Of a stretch of DNA of 64,000 nucleotides, positions 1 to 8,293 are shown one piece after another; positions within the stretch are counted from its first letter, which is position 1; the number at the start of each line of letters is the position of its first letter. Below the pieces are notes generated by a model that worked only from the letters and a program-made list of their open reading frames with translations, ran no database searches and was not told the origin of the DNA. This DNA is from an uncultured Candidatus Saccharibacteria bacterium. GTDB taxonomy: Bacteria; Patescibacteriota; Saccharimonadia; Saccharimonadales; Saccharimonadaceae. Made by a program: the position numbers and the translations under genes. The stretch covers positions 76,738-140,737 of the forward strand of contig CAMIHP010000003.1 of assembly GCA_946222005.1 (NCBI GenBank). Direction: 5' to 3'.

Positions 1-253
1 AGATGATAATGGGGATGCGCGCTGTATCGCTATACGATTGTAGCTCGTGGAGGAGCACCAGGCCATTACCCCCGGGCATGAACATATCGAGGATGATCAC
101 TGCTGGAAGCGCCTCGTCGAGCGCTGCTATGCCAGCCAGCACATCGGCCGCATAGACGGGTGCCATACCGGCCCGCCGCACTGCCGCAAGCTGCAGCTCA
201 GCAAACCATTGATCATCGTCGATGACCAACACCCGCGGTGACGATTGCGTCAT
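1..253 (-). CDS. Response regulator receiver domain protein (partial, runs off the window)
   Basis: The first 84 residues read as a CheY-like receiver: the acidic pair follows a beta strand (VLVIDDD, about residues 8-14) and the phospho-acceptor is Asp56 in the strand IILDMFMPGGNG. The gene starts at 253 and its ATG overlaps the stop of the upstream kinase gene in an ATGA arrangement, so the two are translationally coupled and are probably cognate partners. The C-terminal part, and any output domain, lies beyond position 1, so it cannot be said whether this is a single-domain or DNA-binding regulator. Family assignment is firm; the target is unknown. Confidence 0.9.
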   Translation of the reverse strand, partial: MTQSSPRVLVIDDDQWFAELQLAAVRRAGMAPVYAADVLAGIAALDEALPAVIILDMFMPGGNGLVLLHELQSYSDTARIPIII

Positions 254-987
254 AATAACCTCTGTTGATACACCGCCTGAAGATCGATATAAAAGGTCGC
301 GCCATCGCGGTGCCGAACTGCCCCAATTTGTGCCTCCATCGCGCTGGCAAATTGCCCTGCAATGTAGAGCCCTAGGCCACTGCTGCCTGGCCGGCTGTGC
401 AATGGCTGTGCGCTGACGCCAAGGCGTTGCTCCAATTGCTGCCAGAGCGATGGCGGAATGGCCGGGCCATAGTCGCGCACCGCTAGGCGGATTACCTGGC
501 CGCCAGCTCGCCGGGAGAGTCGCACTACCACGGGTGCGTCGCCTTCGCCGCTGTAGTGGAGTGCATTGTCGGCGAAGTTGCACAGGACGCGCCGCAGGAG
601 GTCGCGGTTGCCGAGACCCACCACTGCCCGCCGCGGCACGCGCACCGCTAGGCGACGCCCCTTGGCTGCGTAGAGTGGCTGGAGCTCGGCCACGACGTCG
701 CGCGCCACCAATGCCAAGTTGAGCGGCTCGATGCCAAATAGCTCCTCGTGGAGACGGGTGGATTGCGTTAAGTCGGTAGTGAGGCGCAAGGCCCGCTCGC
801 TGGTTAGTGCCATCCGCCGAGCTAGCTCGGCCACCTCGACGGGCGACAGCCCCCCAGCCTCCAAGCTCAGCGCCAATTGCCGTAGCAGCGCCAATGGCGA
901 CTTGAGGTCGTGTGCCGCTGCAACAAAGAGCGACGCCTCCCCCCAGGAAGCGCCGCTCATCATAACCGCATTCCCCTCCGTGCTCAT
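250..987 (-). CDS. Soluble sensor histidine kinase
   Basis: A 245-residue kinase core. The H-box is AAAHDLKSPL with phospho-acceptor His26. The ATPase domain has an N-box (NFADNALHYS, about 137-145), a G1 box DYGPAIP (172-178) and a G2 box SSGLGLYIA (202-210). There is no transmembrane segment or sensor domain before the H-box, so the protein should be cytoplasmic and must take its signal from a partner or through its short N-terminus. A -10-like TACAAT lies 997-1002, nine bases before the start codon, consistent with a nearly leaderless mRNA. It overlaps the response regulator gene that follows by 4 nt, forming a two-gene signalling unit. Confidence 0.92.
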   Translation of the reverse strand: MSTEGNAVMMSGASWGEASLFVAAAHDLKSPLALLRQLALSLEAGGLSPVEVAELARRMALTSERALRLTTDLTQSTRLHEELFGIEPLNLALVARDVVAELQPLYAAKGRRLAVRVPRRAVVGLGNRDLLRRVLCNFADNALHYSGEGDAPVVVRLSRRAGGQVIRLAVRDYGPAIPPSLWQQLEQRLGVSAQPLHSRPGSSGLGLYIAGQFASAMEAQIGAVRHRDGATFYIDLQAVYQQRLL

Positions 988-1028
988 ACCAGCTGCATTG
1001 TAGCACAGATCGTCGCAATGTTCTATAT

Positions 1029-1694
1029 TTATTCGTTAAATTTAATGGTTTTTATCAGGGCTTCGTAGTCGTTATTAAATACGTCGGCATCTGTTCGCAC
1101 CGTGAGCGTTCGGTCGCGCATCTTGATCACCACTGCGGTGCCGCGGATATCTTTGCTAAAGTTCCCCTCCAGGCGCGTGCCCGTCAAGCCTTTGTCGTTG
1201 CTCCAGGCGCTCGACTTCAGCTCACCTTTTTTGATTTGGCTGTCGTAGTCGGCCACCGCTTTGTCGTAGATCTTCTGCTCAATGCTAATCCGAATGGCAA
1301 TCTTCTGCGTATCTGTTATTGGTGGCACGACGCGGGGGTTGAGGTACGCCTCGTACGTCTTGCCGCCACCCTCACTCACATCGGTGGCTTGGTAGGCGCT
1401 CCAGGTCTTGGGGTAGTCGAAGGTCAGGCGGCCATAGTCATCTGGCCCAACGAACTGCAGCATGGGCTGCTTCTCGCGCTCGGCAAATTTCTTCTCGTCT
1501 TCGTCTGCTTGCGTCTTCTTGGCCTCAGCTTGCGCTGCGGTAATCTTGCTATCGAGGTTGCTCTTGGCCTCGGTATAGTTGGTGTAGGCCCAGGCCGAAA
1601 ACCCACCAAAGAGCACCACCAGCAGTGCCAGCCCGATAATGGCAAAGGTGCTGCCACTAAGAAAACTTCGTCGTTTGTAAGATTGCTTCGTCAT
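1029..1694 (-). CDS. Membrane-anchored protein with coiled coil, unknown function
   Basis: A 221-residue protein. A basic N-terminus is followed by one transmembrane helix (about residues 18-36), then a charged Lys/Glu/Ala coiled-coil segment (about 40-75) and a globular C-terminal domain (80-221) containing a segment resembling PsbP-like lipid-anchored domains (RLTFDYPKTWSAYQ). The likely topology is cytoplasmic N-terminus with an external C-terminal domain. A TATAAT at 1701-1706 lies six bases before the ATG, so transcription probably starts at or next to the start codon. I do not recognise a specific function; the PsbP resemblance is a weak fold-level guess. Confidence 0.75.
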   Translation of the reverse strand: MTKQSYKRRSFLSGSTFAIIGLALLVVLFGGFSAWAYTNYTEAKSNLDSKITAAQAEAKKTQADEDEKKFAEREKQPMLQFVGPDDYGRLTFDYPKTWSAYQATDVSEGGGKTYEAYLNPRVVPPITDTQKIAIRISIEQKIYDKAVADYDSQIKKGELKSSAWSNDKGLTGTRLEGNFSKDIRGTAVVIKMRDRTLTVRTDADVFNNDYEALIKTIKFNE

Positions 1695-1739
1695 ACCCCT
1701 ATTATACTTATGCCTGGGGTGATAGACAAGAGCGGGATG

Positions 1740-2249
1740 CTATTTGTGTTGTTCTGCTCGCACCCGATACAGCTTATGCGCGCCTTGCTCGCGCACTGGC
1801 GTCCAGCCGGGTACGGCAAAGGCGTAGGAGATAAACCATAGGTCTGTGCCGAGGCGGGTGGCTTGCTGCTGCACATGGGCAGCCATCCGAGCGATGTCGC
1901 GCGAGTCGCCAAAAGTGTAGACCACTGTGGTGCCAGTTGGAAAGTTCGTGCGGTAGAGGTTACCACACACCACCATCGCTTTGGTATCGCCACGCAAACG
2001 CCAGCGCGAGAGCAAGACGAGGAGCGGGTTGAGCTCCACGCCAAAGGCCCGTGCGCCCTGCTGGCGGGCAATCTTTAAGACAACGCCATCGCCCGAGCCC
2101 ATGTCTACCAAGCAATCCTCTGGCCCAAGGCGATAGAGCTTGGTCAGCGCCTGCTGCACATCGCGGTGGTGCGATGGCACATAGGGTGCCCCCGTCAGCG
2201 CCGTCACGCAAAACAGCAGGATGATGACCAACAGTGCCCACCACATCAT
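1740..2249 (-). CDS. Membrane-anchored class I SAM-dependent methyltransferase
   Basis: A 169-residue protein with an N-terminal hydrophobic helix (residues 2-20) followed directly by a Rossmann methyltransferase core. Motif I is CLVDMGSGDGVVLKIA (about 46-61), the glycine-rich SAM loop; the acidic end of strand 2 is FGVELN. The fold is clear but the substrate is not; similar small anchored methyltransferases are usually annotated only to family level. Its ATG shares one base with the xseB stop codon (TGATG), so it is translationally coupled to the exonuclease VII genes, although a functional link is not established. Confidence 0.8.
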   Translation of the reverse strand: MMWWALLVIILLFCVTALTGAPYVPSHHRDVQQALTKLYRLGPEDCLVDMGSGDGVVLKIARQQGARAFGVELNPLLVLLSRWRLRGDTKAMVVCGNLYRTNFPTGTTVVYTFGDSRDIARMAAHVQQQATRLGTDLWFISYAFAVPGWTPVREQGAHKLYRVRAEQHK

Positions 2250-2668
2250 CAGGCGGCTGCGTCCTCTGTGATGATGGTTACTTTGTTTTTGATCTCTCTC
2301 AAGCGCTGGTCGATCTGCTCGGCAACGCGTGCTGCCTGCTGGTAGCGCTCTACCGCCGCCTCGAGCTCAAACTCATCACTGTCAAACCACGCCAAGATCT
2401 CCTCCAGCTGTTCCATCTGCTCACGTAGTGAACGGTTATCTGCATTGCTCTGCTGGTCAGGTTGTGGCGATGTTGATGAGTCAACCGACGGGTTGCTCGT
2501 TTGACTATAATCCGGCGTGATTCCCTCTGCTGCAAGGGCCATTGCCAGTTGGTCGTCATCGCTCAGCGTGGCGCGCTTGGCCCGAGGAGCTGATGAAGTG
2601 CGCCGAGTGCTGGCATTGGGCGTGGTAGTTGTTTTAGCTGGTTTTGGTGGTTGTTTTGCGTTCGACAT
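2249..2668 (-). CDS. xseB: Exodeoxyribonuclease VII small subunit with N-terminal extension
   Basis: The C-terminal ~60 residues match the XseB two-helix fold (LREQMEQLEEILAWFDS followed by ELEAAVERYQQA and an R-rich end). At 139 residues it is much longer than the usual ~70-80, the extra being a hydrophilic Thr/Ala/Ser-rich, probably disordered N-terminal half. XseB binds the C-terminal region of XseA to form the exonuclease that degrades single-stranded DNA in both directions. A clear Shine-Dalgarno sequence (GGAGGTAACCC before ATG) and a 35-nt overlap with the end of xseA support this start. Confidence 0.88.
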   Translation of the reverse strand: MSNAKQPPKPAKTTTTPNASTRRTSSAPRAKRATLSDDDQLAMALAAEGITPDYSQTSNPSVDSSTSPQPDQQSNADNRSLREQMEQLEEILAWFDSDEFELEAAVERYQQAARVAEQIDQRLREIKNKVTIITEDAAA

Positions 2669-3752
2669 GGGTTACCTCCGCTGTTATCATATCGCTATAT
2701 CGCTCGATGGTGATCGCCTGGCCGACGGCGGCCTGGCCGCGCACGAGGGCATAGCCACGCGCTAGGGTTGCTGCAGGGTTATACAGCCGAAGCCGGGCCT
2801 GCAGTGCTGTGCATTGCTGCTCGAGTACCTGCTGCCGCCTGGCTAGCTTCACTCGAGCCTCGGCCAGCTGATGCTGCACCGCTACTTGCTCATCATCTAC
2901 TGTGGCGATAATCGTCTGCTTCATTGCCTGTAACTGTTCGGCTAGCCGCGCTTGCACTGCCGTGGCATCAGGTGTGATAAGCTGAGCAGCGTTGGTCGGT
3001 GTCACAGCCCGGACGTCGGCGGCAAGGTCGGCCAGTGTCTCATCGGTGTCGTGCCCTACCCCGACCACCGTTGGCACGCGGCTTGTAGCAATCGCCCGCA
3101 CCAGTGCTTCGTCGTTAAAAACCTGCAAATCATCGGCGCTGCCACCACCGCGCACAATCGCCAGCACCTGCGGCACGGTTGCCTGGCGGTTGCAGCGCTC
3201 AATGGCACGGATGATCCGGTCGGCTGCGCCAGCACCCTGGACTGGCACTGCATAGACATCGACCTGCATACCACCCCAGCGCTGGCCAATGATCGTCATA
3301 AAGTCGGCATAGCCTGCCGCTTGGGGGCTGCTCACCACAGCAATGTGCTCGGGCCACTCGGGCACCGGCCGCTTGCGCTCTGGAGCAAAGAGCCCCTCCG
3401 CACCAAGGCGCTGGCGCAGCAGCTCGAAGTTTTTCTTAATGCTCCCCTGCCCGACCGGTCGCACCTGCTGCACCGTCAGGCTGAATTTGCCGCGCGCTGT
3501 AAGCTTCGGTACGGCTTGCACCGCCACCTGCATGCCATCCTCCAGCGCCACCCGGAGCTGCCACACCATCATAAAGCAGCTCACGCTGCCTGTCTCGTCC
3601 TTGAGGTCAAAAAAAACAAACTTCCCCTGGCGCACTGCCATGCTGGCTACCTCGCCCTCGACCGTTAGTACCGGAAATGCCCCCTCCAGCACCTGGCTCA
3701 CACAGGCAAGGAAGTCGCTAACGCTCAGTGGTGGGAGGTTTGTCGCGTCCAT
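2634..3752 (-). CDS. xseA: Exodeoxyribonuclease VII large subunit
   Basis: A 372-residue XseA. The N-terminal OB-fold (about 1-100; LTVEGEVASMAVRQGKFVFF) binds single-stranded DNA, and the central nuclease domain carries AVVSSPQAAGYADF, IVRGGGSADDL and VGVGHDTDETLADLAADVRA, all typical of the family. A coiled coil (about 265-330) precedes a C-terminal GYALVRGQAAV segment. It is slightly shorter than the E. coli protein (456) but has all the recognisable family blocks. It overlaps the preceding membrane-protein gene and the following xseB by 35 nt each, so the three genes are co-transcribed. Role: processing single-stranded ends in mismatch repair and recombination. Confidence 0.95.
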   Translation of the reverse strand: MDATNLPPLSVSDFLACVSQVLEGAFPVLTVEGEVASMAVRQGKFVFFDLKDETGSVSCFMMVWQLRVALEDGMQVAVQAVPKLTARGKFSLTVQQVRPVGQGSIKKNFELLRQRLGAEGLFAPERKRPVPEWPEHIAVVSSPQAAGYADFMTIIGQRWGGMQVDVYAVPVQGAGAADRIIRAIERCNRQATVPQVLAIVRGGGSADDLQVFNDEALVRAIATSRVPTVVGVGHDTDETLADLAADVRAVTPTNAAQLITPDATAVQARLAEQLQAMKQTIIATVDDEQVAVQHQLAEARVKLARRQQVLEQQCTALQARLRLYNPAATLARGYALVRGQAAVGQAITIERYSDMITAEVTHVERKTTTKTS

Positions 3753-4791
3753 AGCGCATGATGGTTAGTTGATAAAATGCATAGCCAAACACCAGTGTGG
3801 TAACGATGGCAATCACGCGGTAGAGCATCGTCCCAGCGATGGCTTGGCCCTGGCTCACACCCGAGAGTGCCAAGATCCCCACCATGACCGCCTCATACGC
3901 ACCAGCTCCACCGGGGGTAGCGACAACCACCGCCATGGTCGTGGCCACGCCATAGGCGATGAGAATTGATGCAGGATTAACTGATACCCCCAGCGATTGG
4001 AAGGTCATCCAGAAGGGCAAAATCTCCATAATCGTAAAGACAATACTCCAAACGAAGGGCTGCCACAGCAGCTTCTTGTCCCGCCGCAGCTCGAGGAAGT
4101 CGGTGTGGAGGTCATCGCAGTAGCGCCGCACCGCAGCTTCGTCCATCACTGGCTTTGTGCGCCGCAGGATACGCCGCGCGAAGCCGTTGATTGTCAGCGT
4201 GACCTGATGCGCTGCCTTGTGGAGCCGCCGCTGGCTCGTCAGTAAGTATACTCCCAGTAGCGTGATCATCGTCAGGCAAAATACCAGTCCCCCACTCATC
4301 AGGATAATCCAGCGGTTCACTCCGCTATCGATCGTCACTATTACCACCGCCACTGCAAGGAACAGCACCACTGCCACAAAGCCCATGACATAGCGCACCA
4401 TCTGAGCCATCGTTGCACGCCCCGTCGAGACGCCGTATTTGCGTAAGCGCCAGTTAGCGTATGATATACCGCTCAGGCCGCCACTAGGGAAAGCGTGATT
4501 GACGAAGTTTAGTTCCAGCGACAAGCGCATCAGGGCAAAAGGGCTCACATCACGCACGAAGCCCTTTTGCCGCAGATATGAGAAGATCATCTCGCCCGCT
4601 GCTAAATACCCCAACGCCGCCACTGGGAAGACGGCAATCAAGACCCATATATTAACCTGCTGCAGCAAGTGCCACGCCTGGAGAAGTTCGTGCCGCGACA
4701 AGAATAGAATCAAGGCGATCAGCACAAACGTCATAATACTCAGCCAGGTGCGGAAGGACAGCTGCTTCATTTTTTTCATATATTTCTTCAT
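3718..4791 (-). CDS. Lysylphosphatidylglycerol synthase TM-region / UPF0104 family membrane protein
   Basis: A 357-residue polytopic membrane protein with about eight hydrophobic helices; it matches the flippase-like domain found at the N-terminus of MprF (PF03706 type), including LNFVNHAFPSGGLSGISYANWRL split across residues 112-136 and a late ATPGGAGAYEAVM segment. It lacks the MprF aminoacyl-transferase domain, so it is likely a lipid or polyprenyl-linked substrate transporter rather than a lysyl-PG synthase. A TATAAT at 4803-4808 lies eleven bases before the ATG. Substrate unknown; family call is good. Confidence 0.85.
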   Translation of the reverse strand: MKKYMKKMKQLSFRTWLSIMTFVLIALILFLSRHELLQAWHLLQQVNIWVLIAVFPVAALGYLAAGEMIFSYLRQKGFVRDVSPFALMRLSLELNFVNHAFPSGGLSGISYANWRLRKYGVSTGRATMAQMVRYVMGFVAVVLFLAVAVVIVTIDSGVNRWIILMSGGLVFCLTMITLLGVYLLTSQRRLHKAAHQVTLTINGFARRILRRTKPVMDEAAVRRYCDDLHTDFLELRRDKKLLWQPFVWSIVFTIMEILPFWMTFQSLGVSVNPASILIAYGVATTMAVVVATPGGAGAYEAVMVGILALSGVSQGQAIAGTMLYRVIAIVTTLVFGYAFYQLTIMRYGRDKPPTTER

Positions 4792-4963
4792 ACCTACGGT
4801 ATATTATACCACGAGGCGGCGAGGCGAACCTTTTATAACGCTTTAATCAGACTGAGTACGAAAGCTTGTCGTACAAGCTCGAGAGTGGTCGGCTACCTAT
4901 ATCTAACATACCGTTCGTGCCGCCACCCCTCCATTCTACCCGCTTTTGCGCTATACTAGGCAT

Positions 4964-6175
4964 ATGTATATTGCAATTCTTGGCCGGCAGCCGGCCCTCG
5001 GCGTGGCGGAGCTGGAGTGTTTGTATGGCGGGGCGGCGGTGCGTTGGTTTGGAGCGCAGGCCGCTACTATTACCTCTGATACTTTCGCCTTTGAGCGCCT
5101 GGGCGGCAGCCAAAAGGCGGGCCGGGTGGTGTTAGAGCTGCGCGGTAACTGGCTGGCGGTGAGCCGGCAGATCGTCCGCCACTATAGCGCGCAGTGGCAG
5201 GGCGCATCGCACAAGATTACGCTGGGCATGAGTGCCTATGGCTTCTCTGTTAGTGCCCGCGAGGTGCAAAAGACTGGCCTTATTCTCAAGACAAAATTAC
5301 GCGCAACTGGTACCAGCCTGCGCCTTATTCCTAATGCCGCTCCAGCACTCAATACTGCTACGAGCCACCACAACAAGCTTGGCCGTTCGCCCCACCACAT
5401 TGAGCTGCTGGTAGTGCGAGCCCAGGATGGGCGCGTTATTGTAGCGGAGAGTGTTGGCGCGCAAAACATTTCTGCTCTGGCCGCACGCGACCAAGCTCGT
5501 CCGCGCACTGATGCCTTCGTTGGTATGCTGCCGCCCAAGCTTGCCCGCATGATGGTCAATATGGCTGGGCCACTAGTGCAGCCTTCACTTACTACCGAGC
5601 ACTCAGCGCCGCGCCCCGTGCTGCTCGATCCCTTCTGCGGCACTGGCACTGTCTTGCAAGAGGCGCTCCTCCTGGGCTACGATGTGTGTGGCAGCGACCT
5701 AAACCCTAAGATGGTCAGCTATACCAGCGAGAACCTCGCCTGGCTACAGCGTCGCTCTGCCGTGGCTACTCCTGGCGCAGTGCAGAATATTACTCAGGCT
5801 GATGCCACTACTTACCAGTGGGCAGACGCCCAGCAGCTCAGCGCTATCGTCTGCGAGACATACCTTGGCCAGCCCTTCTCTGCCCCACCTACTCCTGCCA
5901 AACTCAGCACTGTGCGTACCACGTGCAACCATATCATCAGCCATTTTCTCACTAATCTTCGTCCCCAGCTGAGCCCTGGCACACCACTGGTTATTGCCGT
6001 GCCCGCTTGGCGTAGCAGCGACGGGCAGTTTACTCACCTGCCACTCATCACCCAGCTCGAGCGACTGGGCTACCAGCGCCGTCCACTCCAGCACGTCCGC
6101 CCTACCGACCTCTGTTATTACCGTGAGAACCAGGTAGTAGCGCGAGAATTGTTGGTGATGGAAGTAGTGAAATAA
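4964..6175 (+). CDS. Trm11/THUMP-type class I RNA (guanine-N2) methyltransferase
   Basis: About 403 residues. The N-terminal half is a weakly conserved THUMP-like RNA-binding region; the C-terminal half is a methyltransferase whose motif I is LLDPFCGTGTVLQEALLLG followed by VCGSDLNPKMV. The normal catalytic motif IV (N/D-P-P-Y/F) is not obvious; at the expected place is VCETYLGQPF. The start at 4964 is preferred over an in-frame TTG at 4946 because a TATACT -10 (4952-4957) sits exactly six bases before this ATG, inside the longer version. A perfect bidirectional hairpin follows the stop. Likely modifies tRNA; the exact site cannot be read from sequence. Confidence 0.8.
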   Translation: MYIAILGRQPALGVAELECLYGGAAVRWFGAQAATITSDTFAFERLGGSQKAGRVVLELRGNWLAVSRQIVRHYSAQWQGASHKITLGMSAYGFSVSAREVQKTGLILKTKLRATGTSLRLIPNAAPALNTATSHHNKLGRSPHHIELLVVRAQDGRVIVAESVGAQNISALAARDQARPRTDAFVGMLPPKLARMMVNMAGPLVQPSLTTEHSAPRPVLLDPFCGTGTVLQEALLLGYDVCGSDLNPKMVSYTSENLAWLQRRSAVATPGAVQNITQADATTYQWADAQQLSAIVCETYLGQPFSAPPTPAKLSTVRTTCNHIISHFLTNLRPQLSPGTPLVIAVPAWRSSDGQFTHLPLITQLERLGYQRRPLQHVRPTDLCYYRENQVVARELLVMEVVK

Positions 6176-6250
6176 CCTTGGGGTAAAATCTCATTCTGGT
6201 CATCGAGTAATACACGTGCTTCCTTCTACATGCTAGCAGTTTCAATAAGC

Positions 6251-6282
6251 AAGAACCTCAGCATGACATAGCTGAGGTTCTT
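6251..6282. terminator. Bidirectional hairpin terminator between convergent genes
   Basis: A perfect 12-bp stem (AAGAACCTCAGC at 6251-6262 and its complement at 6271-6282) with an 8-nt loop lies between the stop of the methyltransferase gene (plus) and the stop of the hypothetical gene (minus). A/T-rich ends on both sides allow it to serve both strands. Confidence 0.8.
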
Positions 6283-6305
6283 CGTACCGCTCTGGTAGCA
6301 TGGAA

Positions 6306-6887
6306 TTATTGGCGATTGTTTGCCTCCATGTCCATTTTGTAAGCTTCAGTTCCTACGTACGATTGTGCAACACCAAGATCATGAAGGTTAATGCCACGTA
6401 GAGACTTCACTACAGCCTTCAAACGAGGCACAACACTTACTGGTACGTTGCCGCCTTTAATGATACTCTCTAACTCATTTGCTGCAGCAACCAACACCTC
6501 TGGAGCGTTGCGGAGTGTCCCTTCTGCGCTCCAAAGGGCTTCTCTGTGTGGATCTACCCGTATTCCTTCTGCTGCCTGAGGAGCTGGTGCTTCGTGAACA
6601 CCCACCCCATCACGTAGCGCTGCACGTATGCCCTCCGGAGTTTGTGGCGCAGCTGGCGTCGGTTCACGAGGATCAGCCACTTCTCTTAGGCTTGCTCGAA
6701 GCGCATCTGCAGCAGACTCACGATTGTCTTCTGGAGCACCCTCCTCCCCTTGCCCCGACGGCAAATCACTCTTAGCATCCCAACGCGCTGCAAGCCGTGC
6801 CAAATCTGCCTCAGTGTCTGAACTGCCACTCGGTCCACTGCCCGGATACGGCCAATATCCTCCCATTCCTTCATGCCGTCCTGCCAT
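6306..6887 (-). CDS. Hypothetical protein, lineage-specific
   Basis: About 193 residues, unrecognised. The N-terminal two thirds are Gly/Pro/Glu/Ala-rich and probably disordered, with a repeated pattern (PEGIRAALRDGVG and AEGIRVDPHREAL). The last ~75 residues look folded and helical. There is no signal peptide or membrane segment. The ATG at 6887 is chosen because it stands five bases after a strong AAAAGGAG; a GTG and another ATG just upstream would be too close to the Shine-Dalgarno. It has its own sigma70-type promoter at 6927-6955. Confidence 0.7.
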   Translation of the reverse strand: MAGRHEGMGGYWPYPGSGPSGSSDTEADLARLAARWDAKSDLPSGQGEEGAPEDNRESAADALRASLREVADPREPTPAAPQTPEGIRAALRDGVGVHEAPAPQAAEGIRVDPHREALWSAEGTLRNAPEVLVAAANELESIIKGGNVPVSVVPRLKAVVKSLRGINLHDLGVAQSYVGTEAYKMDMEANNRQ

Positions 6888-6926
6888 CATCACTCCTTTT
6901 TCATATCATTATTGTACCTATAGCTA

Positions 6927-6955
6927 ATTATACCACCATAGTGCCAGCTATCCAA
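6927..6955 (-). promoter_or_regulatory. Sigma70-type promoter for the 6306-6887 gene
   Basis: On the minus strand, TTGGAT (6950-6955) and TATAAT (6927-6932) are separated by 17 bp, with the Shine-Dalgarno and start codon about 40 bp downstream. Confidence 0.7.
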
Positions 6956-7117
6956 CACTGCTCAGTTAGTGCTGCAGCATATCTGCGTCACTGTCTATGT
7001 TTTATCCCCTTTTTGTCATACCTGCAGCTCTCTTGCTCGCTTGCGCACTCCTCTTGCCACTCTCTCCTCTCGTTATAACAGTCGGCATTCTTACGGCTGC
7101 TATTCAATCCACACCGC

Positions 7118-7146
7118 TTGACTTCGCCCACGCCCTCACGTATAAT
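7118..7146 (+). promoter_or_regulatory. Strong sigma70-type promoter of rpmA
   Basis: TTGACT (7118-7123), a 17-bp spacer and a perfect TATAAT (7141-7146). The predicted start of transcription leaves a leader of about 28 nt that carries AAAGGAG before the ATG. Confidence 0.88.
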
Positions 7147-7180
7147 CGTATAGATTGTTTATATTAGCTAAAGGAGTGAT

Positions 7181-7459
7181 ATGTCAAAAGTCAAAGCAGG
7201 TGGCTCAAGCAAGAACGTCCACAATAACGCTGGGGCACGCCTTGGCGTCAAGCGCTTCGGTGGCCAGCAGGTCAACGCTGGTGAGGTCCTCGTTCGCCAG
7301 ACAGGCGCTACGAAGATTGCTGGCCCTGGTACGTACATGAGCCGCAACTACACCATCCACGCCGCTCACAGTGGTGTTGTCAGCTTCAAGAAGGTCAAGA
7401 AGTCTACCTTCACTGGCAAGACCCAGCCACGCACCCAGGTGTGTGTCAGCGCAGCGTAA
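7181..7459 (+). CDS. rpmA: 50S ribosomal protein L27
   Basis: A 92-residue L27, with the hallmark N-terminal AGGSSKN near the peptidyl transferase centre and the signature RLGVKRFGGQQV and GNILVRQ-like block (GEVLVRQTGATKIAGPG). The N-terminus begins directly with MSKVKAGG, with no Firmicutes-type cleavable extension. It is not next to rplU, its usual partner, but stands alone with its own promoter and terminator. AAAGGAG ends five bases before the ATG. Confidence 0.97.
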   Translation: MSKVKAGGSSKNVHNNAGARLGVKRFGGQQVNAGEVLVRQTGATKIAGPGTYMSRNYTIHAAHSGVVSFKKVKKSTFTGKTQPRTQVCVSAA

Positions 7460-7481
7460 GTGTTTTATAGCACACATACAA

Positions 7482-7505
7482 AACCACCTTACAACTGAGG
7501 TGGTT
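7482..7505 (+). terminator. Intrinsic terminator of rpmA
   Basis: AACCACCT (7482-7489) pairs with AGGTGGTT (7498-7505), followed by TTCTTGTTTTT, 23 bases after the stop codon. Confidence 0.8.
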
Positions 7506-7619
7506 TTCTTGTTTTTGATAATAAGTCCAGCACGTTTGGTGCGTATTACCAATAAGTATCTATGCTTGTATTATTCAGCAATAACACGCTTTGTCCTAAA
7601 AGATAGCCGAACCAGCCCC

Positions 7620-7835
7620 TTATTGCTTTACGCGTCCAAGTACCCGCTCCACGAGGAGGCTATTATCCACCTCTGTATCACTCGCTTTTGCTGCCACGCT
7701 CCCGACTAATTGGCGCGCACTATCCCCGCTGAGATGCTCATACGTATCGTCTCTTTGGGCGGGCAGTATCTCTGTTTGTTGCTCTTGGCTGCTGGTAGTC
7801 GCATGTGGTATCAGTAGCGGGCTGCAGCTTGCCAT
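7620..7835 (-). pseudogene. Out-of-frame C-terminal continuation of the 7738-8202 gene
   Basis: This second-frame stretch reads EQQTEILPAQRDDTYEHL and onward for about 50 plausible hydrophilic residues to a stop at 7620, overlapping the end of the first frame. The first frame turns into an unlikely Arg-rich tail just where this frame becomes protein-like. I read it as the true C-terminus separated by a frameshift somewhere in 7738-7835. An independent small gene is possible, but no Shine-Dalgarno precedes its ATG. Confidence 0.5.
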
Positions 7836-8202
7836 CCTCCATCATCACACCATAGGCTCTTTGCAGGTATGCATTAGTGAAGTCAATGTTTTGCTCCTGC
7901 AGCACCGCGAGCGGTACACATTTCTCGAGCTGGTGGATATTGCTTCGGTTGACTAGCTTAGTCATCCGCACTAGCACCGTGCCATCCTTGTCGATAATCT
8001 CTCTATCAATCCACCCTTCGTCGAGCTGACCGCTGCTGCGCAAGACATTCCACAGATGCTGCGGCACATCGTCGCGCTTGGGAATACTGTGCGTATCGGG
8101 ATGAGTTGCACACTCTTTTGGCGTGCCGTCCGTCGTGATTGGCTGGGTCAAGAGGTACTCAGGCTGCCGTGGTGGGAGTGATGCCGAATATTTTTCCGTC
8201 AT
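7738..8202 (-). CDS. Hypothetical protein, probably frameshifted near its 3' end
   Basis: A 154-residue hydrophilic protein that I do not recognise. The middle (DGTVLVRMTKLVNRSNIHQL, then VPLAVLQEQNIDF) looks like a compact folded domain; no membrane segment or signal peptide. The last ~20 residues (PRATNRDTARPKRRYV) are unlike the rest and are probably read in the wrong frame, the natural continuation being in the frame ending at 7620. A TATTAT at 8209-8214 lies six bases before the ATG, as in other apparently leaderless genes of this window. Confidence 0.6.
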   Translation of the reverse strand: MTEKYSASLPPRQPEYLLTQPITTDGTPKECATHPDTHSIPKRDDVPQHLWNVLRSSGQLDEGWIDREIIDKDGTVLVRMTKLVNRSNIHQLEKCVPLAVLQEQNIDFTNAYLQRAYGVMMEDGKLQPATDTTCDYQQPRATNRDTARPKRRYV

Positions 8203-8293
8203 CTTTTTATAATACCATGAAACAATGCTGAAGAAAAATCACTCAGAAGCAAGGGATCGCTGCACGCTTTGTTCGACAGCCCTCTGGCCTCTG

